Under the pieces are notes generated by a model. The model did no database searches, was not told the origin of the DNA, and saw nothing but the letters and a program-made list of their open reading frames with translations. Made by a program: the position numbers and the translations under genes. A DNA stretch of 64,000 bases from Dendrobium chrysotoxum (taxonomy: Eukaryota; Streptophyta; Magnoliopsida; Asparagales; Orchidaceae). The stretch covers positions 84,633,528 to 84,697,527 of the forward strand of contig CM034312.1 of NCBI GenBank assembly GCA_019925795.1, in the 5' to 3' direction. Below are positions 48,601 through 60,600 of the stretch, piece after piece. Position 1 is the first letter of the stretch, and each line of letters begins with the position of its first letter.

Positions 48601-51600
48601 TAAATCTAAATTCAAATCAGTCATCTTTCCCTAAATAAACTTTCATAATTCTTTCTCAAATATAAATTCAAATCAGCCATTTTTTCTTAAATAAACATTC
48701 CTAATTTCCTTCCAAATCTGAATTCAAATTAGCCCTCTTTCCCTAGATAAACCTTCATAATTCGCTCCCAAATCTAAATTCAAATCAGCCATCTTCCCCT
48801 AAATAAACTTTCCTAATTCTCTTCCAAATCTGAATTTAAATCAACCCTCTTTCCTATTAGGCTGGTCCATGCTGGACCGGTCCAGCCGGTCCTTGGGAAG
48901 GGGCTGGCCCAAGTTTACATGAGGCGTACCAAGCAGGTCTGCCTCCTAGGAATTGCTGCCCAAGCTGTGGTGGGGCCCACTAGGAAATCCCATTAGGAAA
49001 GTAGGGGGCGGCTAGAGCTGTGGAGGATTTTGGCTTATGTTGTTTAATTGTATTTTTTAAGTAGGAAGAAAATATTAGGGCTAGGGTTATCGAATAATTG
49101 TGGTTGTTTTTGTGTTCTTGGTGTTCGACGTCTTGGGTTCTAGTGGCGTCTTGGGATAGGGAGAGATAGATCCTCCTCTCGAATTGAGGATCAACTGTAT
49201 CTTGGTATTTTCCTTCCGTTATATTCGATTATTGCAATAAAGCTATTGTTTTTCTTGTTTTTCCTTGGAGTTTGGTGGATATTTCCCGCTATTTTTCTAA
49301 GATTGATAGGTTTTACTTGTTATCTTCAAGTGTTTCCTATAAATAAACCTTCGTAATTCCCTCATAATTTTGGTTTTCTATAGTAAGTAATTAAAGGTAG
49401 AATTAATCCTCTTTGAGCCCCCCTCTCTCCTTGCCCGCCGCCCACAATAGTGAGGCCCACAAAGCTCTTCCGCCCGCTAGCTAGACCGGGCCCCCCTCCC
49501 TCCCTCCCTCCCTCCCTCCCTCTTGCAACTCTCACTCTCTTTCTCTTTCGCAGTGATAATTCACAACCCATCATGGCAGCTACTAGGGTGAGCCTTCTAG
49601 CTTTTCTATGTTGTAAATTGTGTCGTGCTCCACTATGGTATTTGCTGGAGCTGGCATTGTAGTTTTCATGACATGAGATTATCAACAAATGAAGAAGAAA
49701 AGTTCTCAAATGCTAGTCCTAATGTCCCAAATAACCTTTTCACTTCTAAACATCAATGAAAGTCTTGTTGTTAAATTGAATTAGAAATTAAAGCTCTTTT
49801 TGATTAATGAATTATATTGAATTCAAAGACTTTGTTGATTAATAAAAAATATGCTAATCAAAGTTTAAATGATTAGTTCAAAGATGAAAATGGTTAATAA
49901 AACAAGAATGGTTAAAAGGAACTGGTGGAAGCTTTAGCCAAGTTAGTGCAGCTAAATGCATAACCATATGAATTTGATCGAATTTGCCTCAATGCCTATA
50001 AGAATTCCTCGTTCAACTAAATTCAAATTTAAGTTTAAAATTGATTCTAAGCAGTTTTCTTAAATTAAAGTGCTTTCTCATGACTGGACGGGATAATAAA
50101 TTATATGGGCTTGCATTTCTAGGAATAGATCTAAATTGACCCTCATCTAATGTTAGAGGATTCCTAATTAAAATAACCCAATCTACCTGAAGAAAAGAAT
50201 ACTCTCGAGCTCTCTTATCACATCAAGGAGAGTCATATAGGGGAATGCTTTTCATGGGTGATCAGGAGATGGATGTAGAAGGTAAAATATATATTAATGT
50301 TGATAGAAGCATATATGTTTGCATACAGAAGTATGTGTGGAGTCGTAAATTATGCCATGTAATTAATAAACGTTATGTTCAAATAAATAAAGTCTCATTG
50401 GTTTTGTTATACTTCGATATCACATATGCACAACTTTATGTTGCAACAGAGATAAAATTCTTTTAGTATGTTGCAATGATTCAAATGGGTTATCGAAAGT
50501 CAAATATTGGTTCCAATTAACCCCTGTAAAGATTGGGTCACGGCAGAGTGGAAATGAAAAGGAAATGAAAATGATAATGGAATTAAATTGAAATTGGTTT
50601 TTGCCTGCTTGTTTGATTGAAGGGAAATTGAGTGGAACTTCAAGTTCTCTCTTTTGTTTTGTTTCAAGGAATAACTAATAATTGAAGAGTGAACACAACC
50701 TAACTGGATTCAAACTTCAGTTTTACTTCCAACATTTTACCGTGTTTAAGCAGAGAATTATAAATAGAAATATGAATATATTCTTTTTTTCTTCCTGTTA
50801 ATTGCTTCCACACGAACAATTGAGATGTAATTATGAGGTATATCATATTTCCTTTCTGCTTTGAATCTCCTAAACCAAACACAGGCTTACATTTTTGTCT
50901 GCTTATTTTCTATCATTACTGTATTTCAAATGTTATATTGTGTATTTGTATTCTTCAGATAAAGGTGATGATTAATCATGATTTTCTAACATTAATGTGA
51001 TTTTTATATCTTCTCTTTTATCTAATTGATTTGCGCATTCAAACATAAAAGTTTCTTTTTCTAATTGTTGTATTTACCTTAACAGATTCTTTTTCTTTTC
51101 AAAATATTTGTCCTTATTCATTTCTGCAGACTGTTCCTTCTTGTCAAAATCTGTACAAGAATTCTTTCACTTATCACTGCCTCCCAGATGACAAGAATCT
51201 GCAGTTCGATGATGCAAACCAATTTTTAGGTATTTCTGTAGCACATTTATTACGTATTACAATTTGCTTATCGGATGTTTGCTACATTATTTTCTTCGTG
51301 AATACAATGCAATGGCACCTAAGACGATCCTCATACCCTGTCATATAGTAAAGACTTCGAAGCTTCATTTTGTATAATCACATTGTTTAACAAGCTGTGT
51401 CCTACATTTGCTCCCTTCGTGAAGTAGCCAGGATGAACTTTTCCTCTAGAAATCAAAGCTATTTTAAAAAAATGAAGGACAAAAGCTATATTAAATGAAA
51501 CCTAACTTTCCGTTAAGAAAAAAAATTGCCAACTTTTCTGCTAAGATGCACCTTCAAAAAAGAGAAACATTGATGTATTTTCAAATATATTATTTTGCTA

Positions 51601-51629
51601 ATTTTATATTGTTACACACTTACACATGA

Positions 51630-51692
<63 letters not shown>

Positions 51693-54600
51693 ATGGACCT
51701 TTCTTCTCCTAAGAGGAGGCTTTTGTCCTCCTGATCTTATTTTTGTATCAACCAAGTTACATAGTCTTCAAACTCAATATTGCCTTATTGATTGTGATCT
51801 ACAGCATTTGGATGACAAAAAATAAGTTCAACCAAGATATAAAAGCTTACCGATCAGAGCCATCTATATATGCTAATTAACCATTTGGTTACTTGAAAAG
51901 TTGGTACATAAAAGTAGTGAAATTTATTAGATTCTATAATTCAGTTGGTGTAATTAAAAATCAAGATGGATTTTGGACCCTACAAATTTCTCATTATAAT
52001 GATTTTGTCTTTGCATGAATTAAAATAAATTCTTTTTTTTTTAAGAAATTTTATTATGAATTTATTTTCAACCTAAAATGGACTTGAACTTCATAGTAAG
52101 ATTACCTTCATTTAAAAAGTGTAATTGATTTTAGTGTTACAACATTTCAAAAAAATATGTTTGTAATTCCTTGGGGATTTTAATGTACATTAAACCAAAT
52201 GAACTTTAAATATCTTTATGTATCTAATTCCAAGCCATTAAAATGTCTACATTTTAAAACTGTATTTTTTTAAATTGTTAACATGCCCATTTATTGAGAA
52301 AATTTTGATTTATTTGATTGTCAATTAAATGGTTTGTTGCCGGTTTTCTAGGGCTAGTTTAACCATTTGTGTAATTGCAAGTTCACGATTCCTCCATTTG
52401 GACAAGTTGACAATTTGTGGGATTGAAGACGAAAAATCCCTATTGGAATTCAAGTAGAACGAGTGTTGCGAGTTCTAGAATATCTTGTTTTATTTTCAAA
52501 CATGCATATAGAAAAATATGATTAAATACTTAGGTATTTTGTTGTGTGTTCACTATGTTATTAATTGTTTTCAAAGATCGAAGTTATTTGAGAGCAACCT
52601 TAAATTATGTTATATAACTAAATTTATAAGTTCGGCAATGAAATACACACAAAATTTAATTCTTATTTTCTCTTCATAGTATTAGAGCTCTAGGAAAGAA
52701 AATTCCTAAGCATCCTTCGCCGAGTGTCTGGTAAGCTAGTCATCACAGAAAAGTTGTAGCATTCTTCTAGCTGCATTCTTCACTGCAATAACCCTTTTTC
52801 CATTAGCTATTACTGGCAACCAGCTACAACATTCCCTCGCAGTTGCTTCTTGTAGGCATCACCTCATTGTTAGGTTCATTAATGCATGAGGACCATCCTT
52901 TATCACTATTAATAAGGCCTTACGATTTATTACTTTTGTAGACGATTACTCCTGTATAATCTAACTTTTTCTCATGAAAAATAAATCTAATGTGATTACA
53001 ATCCTCCCCATATTTCATAAAATAATCCTTACCCAATTTGGTTCTAATATCAAACATATTTGGTCTGATAATGAGAAGGAGCATTTTAATCAAGTTTTAT
53101 CCTATTTTTTTTAATGATGAAAGTATCATCTATAAATTATCTTGTCCCAACACTCCACAACAAAATGAGGTAGTAGAAAGAAAAAATTATCATTTTCCTA
53201 AGACCTCTAAGGTCCTACTATTTGAGAGTAATGTTCCAAAATTTGTTGTGGGAAGCTAACTTGATTGTCATATTCCTGATAAACCATCTTCCAGTAGAAT
53301 TTAACTAAACAAATACAACTATAAAAATCCTCATAGAACTTTTTCCTAACATAAAACGCTAACCAATTCCACTAAGAGCCTTGGGCTATTTGTGTGGCCT
53401 ATATACATCAAAATTATCAAAACATTAAAATTTTTTTCCTAGAGATCTAAAATGCATATTCCTTAGATACTCGTCGACCCAAAGAGGGTTTAAGTGATAC
53501 CTTCAAAATTCTAGAAAATTCTTCTCACATGGTGCCTACTTTGCTGAGAATCTGAAATTCTATGACCAAAGTTGTTTTTAGGGGAAGCTTTGGAATGAAC
53601 AACTTTTATTTTCTAAATCTTCATCTCTCGCGACCCAACCAACCCACATAAATTCAAGTAACCTGTAACCCCAGACTTCCCTATAGATATATGCGGCCCT
53701 TCTAATAAAAATCCTAACAAAACTCTACCTACAACAACAACAACAACATCATCAAGCCTTTATCCCACTACGTGGGGTCGGTTACATGAATCCTTTTTCT
53801 CCATTGTGTCCGATTAAGAGTCAAATTCTCATTTAGATCTAATAAAGAAAGGTCATTTCTAATATTTTCTAACCAAGTCTTTGTAGGTCTACCTCTTCCT
53901 TTCTTAATATAGGTTAAATTTAATACATCTACTCTCCTAATCGGGTCATCGAAAGGCCGCCGTTTTATGTGACCAAACCATCTAAGGCGACTCTCTCTAA
54001 TCTTACTTGCCACTGGAGCTACTCCAACCTTTTCACGTATATGCTCATTTTGTATCATGTCTCTAAGAGTAAAGCCACTCATCCACCTGAGCATCCTCAT
54101 ATTTGCCACCGAAGCCAAATCCGACTACCTCGCTATCGTCCTGCGTCCCTCCTACTCACACGAAGCCTTTGACTTCGAATCCAACTGATCTGCCTTCTTC
54201 CACACCCGCCAACCACATGTTCTAATCTCAGACACAGGTCCCTGCTTACATTTACTTGCTCTGTTCGTGTGCTCTTAACTGATCACAATCTCAATTTCTC
54301 GCTCGAGCTATACACGATCTAATTGACTACAAGAGCATACAAAGACTTCCTCGTTGGTTGATAGTTATTCTGTTTCCTATTTCAATTACTTGAAGGTCTT
54401 TATAATAAAATTTAATATATATATATATGAAAGGCAATTGGTATTTATCAAATTGTGAAGACCGTGCCACTAATTTTTAATCTGGGAGGATAAAATTCAA
54501 ATTGAAGACCCGCGCCATCGATCTCTAATCTAAGCGGATGAATTTTAAATTCGAAGGTCCTACGCCGTGGATTTTTAATCCGGGTGGGATGGTTCTAAAT

Positions 54601-57600
54601 TTGAAGACCTCGCGCAGTTGAATATTTGATCCTGACAAGTTGAATTTAAATTTGAAAACTCTACTCCGCCGATCTCTGATTCGGGTAGAATGGTTTAAAA
54701 TTCAAAGACCCTACGTCGTTGATCTCTAATCCGGGCAGGAAGAAATAACAACAAATGTTGTCCCGACCTCCTTGCGAGGGGAGGGGACGTCAGGAGGATG
54801 TCGAATTGCCTCTGAAAATAACTCAATTGGAGAGCAATTAAATTTGAATTTTAATTGATTAATCAATAGATTAAATTTAATTAAAATTGATTAATGAAAA
54901 TTAATTAATTGAAATAAAGTTAATTAATTAAAAGTAATCAATAAATGAAAATTAATTGATTAATTAAAGTTAATTAATTAAATTCAAACTTTTTAATTAA
55001 AATTAATCAATTAATATAAATTACTTAATTGAAATCAATTAATTGATTTCAATTAATTATAATTAATTAATGAAAATCCATTAATTAATTATAATTAATT
55101 AATGAAAATCCATTAGTTAATTATAATTAATCAATTAAAACCAAATTGATTGATTGAAATTAATTAATTAATTAATCAAAATTAATTGATTAGTTGAAAT
55201 TAAGAAATTAATTGCTTAATTAAAATAAATTAATTAATTGATTTTAATTAAAATTATTGGTTGGTTAATTAAAAATTTGAGAGCAATTAAAAATCCGAGA
55301 GCAGTTTAAAATCTTGGAGCCTATTAATTTATTAAATGAGAGCAATCAAATTTATTAATAGTTAATTAATTAATGCAATTAATTAGAAAATTTATTTTTA
55401 GTTAATTAGTTAATTAATTAATTAAACAAATATAAAAGGAAATGCAAAAAAATAATGTTTGCACTAAGAATATGCAACTCAACATTAAACACCAAACACT
55501 GCTCTCCAAATTATGAACAAGAACTCACAAACCTCTCAAACACCAAGACAAAAACAACTCTCAAACACTGTTCTCCAAACCCTCCTATGCAAACCCTCTA
55601 AGCACTCTAAAGAAGCACGAACTCCAAGTACCTGCAAGTAAAGAAACAAAAATGATTAATACCAAGATAAATGCTAAAGTATGGCATAGAAAGTAAATGA
55701 GGGTACTGGTGCAAAAAAGAAAAGCAAGATATTGAAAACTAAACTACAGTACCTAAAGAAAAAACTACGGTACTAAAAGAAAAGAACAAACTACTATAGC
55801 AAAAACACTAGTGTTGGGCTAGCAAACAACTGAAAGTTAAAGGTCTAGTGTTAAACTTGCAAACAACTACAAACTAAAGTACCTTTGGGTGAAGTCTAAT
55901 CTACCCTAAACTACATGCTACTTCCAAAGGGAAGTAGTAAGTCCTACAAATATACATACAACTTCTAAGGGAGTCGTAAGACTTGTCACCAAATTCAAAC
56001 AAACTGGGCAACCTTGCTGTAGAGCTAGGTTGTAATACCCATTTGTAGGCAACTTCTAAGAGAGTCGTAAGACCTATCCAAACAATCAAAACTAATGGAC
56101 AATTTAGCCTATAGAGCTAGGTTATAAGACCCGCCAACGAGCAACTTCTGAGTGAAGTTGTAAGACCCATATGTGAGAGAAATTGTTAAATAATTGTGAA
56201 ACCCTAAAATCCATACAAACAAAACTAATGGGCAGTTTAGCCTATAGGGCTAAGTTATAAGACCCACCATTGAGCTACTTTCAAAAGGAAGCAGTAAGAC
56301 TCGTTCTAAAATAAAACCAACATGTGACTTCCAAAGAGAAGCTGTGAGACTTGCCCCAACTAACAAAACTAACGGGCATCATTGTTTATAAAGTTTGGTT
56401 GTAAGACCCATTATTGGGCTACTTCTAAAGGGAAGCAGTAAGACCCTTTCTACCCAAATTATAAGCAACTTCGAAAGGGAGTCATAAGACATATTCTTTG
56501 GGAATTTTTTAAACAAAACATCAAACCCTCAACCAAAATAAATGGACAGCTTAGCCTATAAGGGCTAGGTTGTATGACTCACCAGTGGGCTACTTCTAAT
56601 AGAAGCCGTAAGACCCGCTTTATGGGCTACTTTCAATGAAAGTCATAAGTCTTAACCCAAATTCAAACACCCAAGCTACTTCTAGGAAGAAGCTGTAAGA
56701 CCCGCTTCAATTCATATTTCTGGGTAACTTTAAAATGAAGATATAAATTTCAAACCAAAATAACATTTGGGTATTCTAATAGATGTAAACCCCAAACCAC
56801 CTTTTTCAAATCTAAACCAAATCAACCTATATCTGACCACTTCAGTTTACTCGGGATCCCTAAAAGGAGACAACTCATGGTTGCTAATTAGATTCCCTGA
56901 ATACTACGTTCAATAATTGCTAGTGTTAGTAAACTGAAACATACGGTATACCCGAGACAATGGAATCATATGATCTTGATCAGGTTTACCTCCATTTTCC
57001 CCCACAATTGAGATTAAAAACACGTAAAATTATTCATCATAAATCAAAAGTTTTCTCTTACGCGTTAAGAGAGGTAATTAACTGTGAGTGCTTGCGCTCA
57101 TCGAAAGTAAGGACCTAGATCTAACTAAACCCTTACACTACCCTCAAGAAAAATCTGGCTAACTACAATCTGACTTAAGGAGAATGGAATCCTATGTCTG
57201 CAAAGTGGGATTTGTGTCGACGCACCATTTTTCTTGAGCCAACATTTGTGTATTATTTGATTTGTATTTGCTTTAGTCTTTTTTGAGAGGGCTCTAGCCG
57301 GCGGCTAGAGATTTGGAAGAGTCGGATCTTCCTCTCCAATTGAAGAACCAACTGTATCTTGTGTTTTTCTTCATAGATCTTTCAATAAAAAGTGTTCTTG
57401 TGTGTTTTTCTTTCTATTTTTCTTGCTGCCGTTCTCTTGTTTTTGTTGAAATTAAATCCACTTCGTATCATATTACCTTTCAGGGCATATTGACGGTTGC
57501 TATTATTGTTTACAAAGCAGTTTTACAATGTGGATAATGTTATTGTTGATGAAGATATTGGTGTTGTTTGTAGAATCTTGTTGTTGGGGTGATGTTTATA

Positions 57601-60600
57601 ACTTAGAAAGTGATTTATTTTTTTGGTTAAGTTTTAGCGTCAATTTTTTTTAGAACAATTGTTTGAATTGCTCTTGTATTTAAATTATTCATTGAAATGA
57701 TATATACACGAAAACCATAAATATTTTTTAAAAACACAACTTTAAAATGAATTAAATATGTTAATGACTAAAATGATGAAAATGTCATTAATTCTAAAAC
57801 ACTTTTAGGCTTATATGATATATATGGCTAATCATTAAGCAATGAAATGTTGATGGAATTCCAAAAAATATTCATCTCTTTAGCATCCTCGCCATTCACA
57901 ACTAGAGAATCTTCCTCAATTTGACTAACACCAACTATTAACCATTTAATATGGTATTCATATACTCAAATGTTATATAAATTTCATCAATTTCACATTT
58001 ATTGAACTCTGGGTCATTTTAAGATGGATGACTGAGCCAAAATGACTATTCTTTGAATAATTTGAGCTCTTCTGAATCTAGCGACGACCTTATCCTCACT
58101 ATTACTCGAGGACACAGGAAAGTTCCTTTTCAAGGTAGCTTCTTCTTATCTTCCTTCCAAGCATAATTTACTTTCTTCAGACAAACATGGTGTTTGTCTC
58201 AATCCATCTTCTTTTATTGCTTCTCTTCTATCTCTTTAATCCAATCGACCCACTGGTTAATATGTCCTACAAAGTGAAATTTTTTTGTATGCCAAGAGAT
58301 TTTTTAGTCACACTAGAGGCATGAGTGACTTATAGTTGAAAGCAATTCTTTTCCTATGAGCTTGCTGCCTATGAAGTTTAGCATCATTTATAAAAAAAAG
58401 GCTTTTTTTGCAGAGGGTTTATAATTTTCACACTATAATATTTACTTGATTTGATGAATGTTAAATAATTAATTTATCGTCTTCTATGCTATTTAGATGT
58501 TTATAAAAAATATATGAATTCTCAACTATAGGTGGTTTTGGAAGTTTTTACAAGAAGTTCGGATTGCAAATTTAAAAGTATGACTATTATGTGCACTATC
58601 TCATCGTCCAACGATGATGATGGTGAAGCTGATGTTAAAGCCATACGCAAACATGACAATTTGTGCTAGGAAGCTACTAGGTTAATATAAGTGTTTACAA
58701 AAAATGAGAAAAAGCTCAAAATAGTTCATTAATTATTAATAAGCGCCCAATTAAATCTAGAGTTTTCCAATGCTCCAATTTTAATCCCTTTACTATTGAA
58801 AATTGATCCTTTTTAGCAAAAAATGATACCTAAATTTAACACATAAGTTAAATGTGATTGTTTTTAAGTAGTGCAAGTGTATGTGAGATTACACTTTTGT
58901 TGCTTTATTTTGTCATTTAATCAATTATAATGAACACAAAAATATGAAGGGAAGTAAACCTACTAAATAATAATGGTAAATAGTTAATAAAATAAATGTT
59001 TGCAATGGTTATTAGGCTAGTAAGTTATTATGAAAAACTATATTAGTAATTATTATTTACATCCGAGATATTTAATTGACTATTATATAACCTCTTGAAA
59101 TCTGAAAAAATAATTAAATATCTATCTTACGTTATATTATTATAGTAAACTTCTACTAGTTTAAGTAGATTCAACAGTCTAATTATTTGCAAGGGTAAGC
59201 GATTTTGATAGTTGAGTTAAAAAATTATAAATTATAAAGTTTTTACTAAAATGCCTTCCTCAAATTATGAATCTGCGAGAGAGCATTGGCTTTCCGTCAA
59301 TTTGGATAGTTTTGTTAATGAAGGAACCAAATTTGAATAATTTTCAATAGTCAATGTACTAAATAGGGGTAGTGTGAAACTAAATTGGGGTAGTTGGGGG
59401 ATTATTTTGAGCTTTTTCTTAAATAAAAAAATGAAGAAGAGAAAAAGAGGGAAAGAATTTAAAACACCTGCACAACCCACACCCATTGCTCATCTAAACT
59501 CCTAAATGCTCCCTTTCTTTGTCATCTCTCTTCTATATTCCATAAAAGTTCATTAAACCTTCTTTCCTGCCGTTCCTTTGAACTCTACATGTGCCTCTGT
59601 CATCGCCCAACATCCGGTGCATTCGCATTGCCTCCTTCCGACTCCTAGTGCCTCAAGGCTTGCGATTTCATCTCCCATGTTCTTGTGCCTCTGCTTCACT
59701 TCGTCTTGCATTTCTTGGACTCCCAACTCTTTGTCGCGCACTCTACTAGTTACCTCACAAACAACACACTATTATCCTTACTAAAACTTGCTACCACATT
59801 TTCTTGATGCCTATCCCATGACCTTCTTCTTCTCAACTTATGTAATTCATTGACATCTTAACATCTCTTCTGGTTATATCTCTCATATGAATCAATAACT
59901 CTACTTGCAAAAGCCCTTCTTTAGGGTTATTTGATATGAAACTAGCATAATGATTTGATAATGTGTGTTAACGATATTAGGTATAACTTCGCAAAACATG
60001 TTTCTCCCTTCTCATCTATATGAAGTTAATCAATTTTCGCCCCACCATTTAGGTTGCATCTGATACCCTTTCCTATGGCATTAGTCACGTCATCCTCCAC
60101 CATGACATATGTCTGGGCATGTCTCATAGCTTTCTTGACATGAAAAGTCAACAAAAAGATATAAGGGGGAGATATTGTCTAGTTGTTAGCTCGAATGCTC
60201 AATTGATATCTTCCTTGAACCTTAATGGTGTATGTTGTGTTGCACCCCACCATGGCTTCTACCTAGGTGTGTCTCATAGCTCTTGCTACCATGTAAGTTG
60301 CGTCGTGCTTCATTATGGAATATGTAGGGAAAACCTTCTAGCCTTTTTATGTGGAAATTCATTATAAAAAATAAAGGGAGATGTTCATTTATAAATTCAA
60401 TTAATATCTTTCTTGAACGTTAAGAGCGTAAGTTAGACCACACCATCATAACATTTGTCAGAGTGTTTCTCTTAGCTTTTTTTACTGTGTAAGTTGTGTT
60501 GTGCTTCATAAATATCTTGCATCATATTTAGCTCAATGATGGTGGTGAATTAGCCATCAACATAGTTGGACGGACCACTTGTGCCGATGTAGTTCAATAT

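Larger units (their letters stand above)
42917..49495 (-). mobile_element. Chromovirus-type Ty3/Gypsy deletion derivative
   Basis: Related LTRs (TGATAAGAATCC at 42917; TGATAGGAATCC at 48258) bracket gag and pol remnants on the minus strand. The PBS (TGGTATTAGAGC, minus strand, 48254 down to 48243) adjoins the right LTR and a purine tract adjoins the left one. Order on the minus strand: 5' LTR, PBS, gag, RT, chromodomain tail, PPT, 3' LTR. RNase H and integrase are missing. A 1.78-kb TRIM-like element sits in gag. Many frameshifts and LTR divergence show it is old. Confidence 0.88.
22529..51129 (+). other. Intron 1 (28.6 kb)
   Basis: Delimited by GTAAGT at 22529 and TTTCTGCAG ending at 51129. 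At least ten mobile-element insertions are listed below. No internal coding exon of this gene is needed, since exons 1 and 2 join in frame to match the known protein. Confidence 0.92.
54433..57230 (+). repeat. Giant-type LTR in intron 2, plus orientation
   Basis: Carries near its right end GAGGTAATTAACTGTGAG, TGCTTGCG, CTCATCG (57071-57103), the same stem-loop block as in the LTRs at 12083 and 26312, here on the plus strand. A start TGTGAAGACCGTGCC near 54433 is plausible; the right border near 57230 and the TSD were not resolved. Inner parts are repeat-built. No PBS or genes, so a solo LTR is likely. Confidence 0.6.

Noticed and set aside
49362..49709. 115-codon reverse frame
   Set aside because: Crosses the CCCT microsatellite at the decayed LTR end; no homology recognised.
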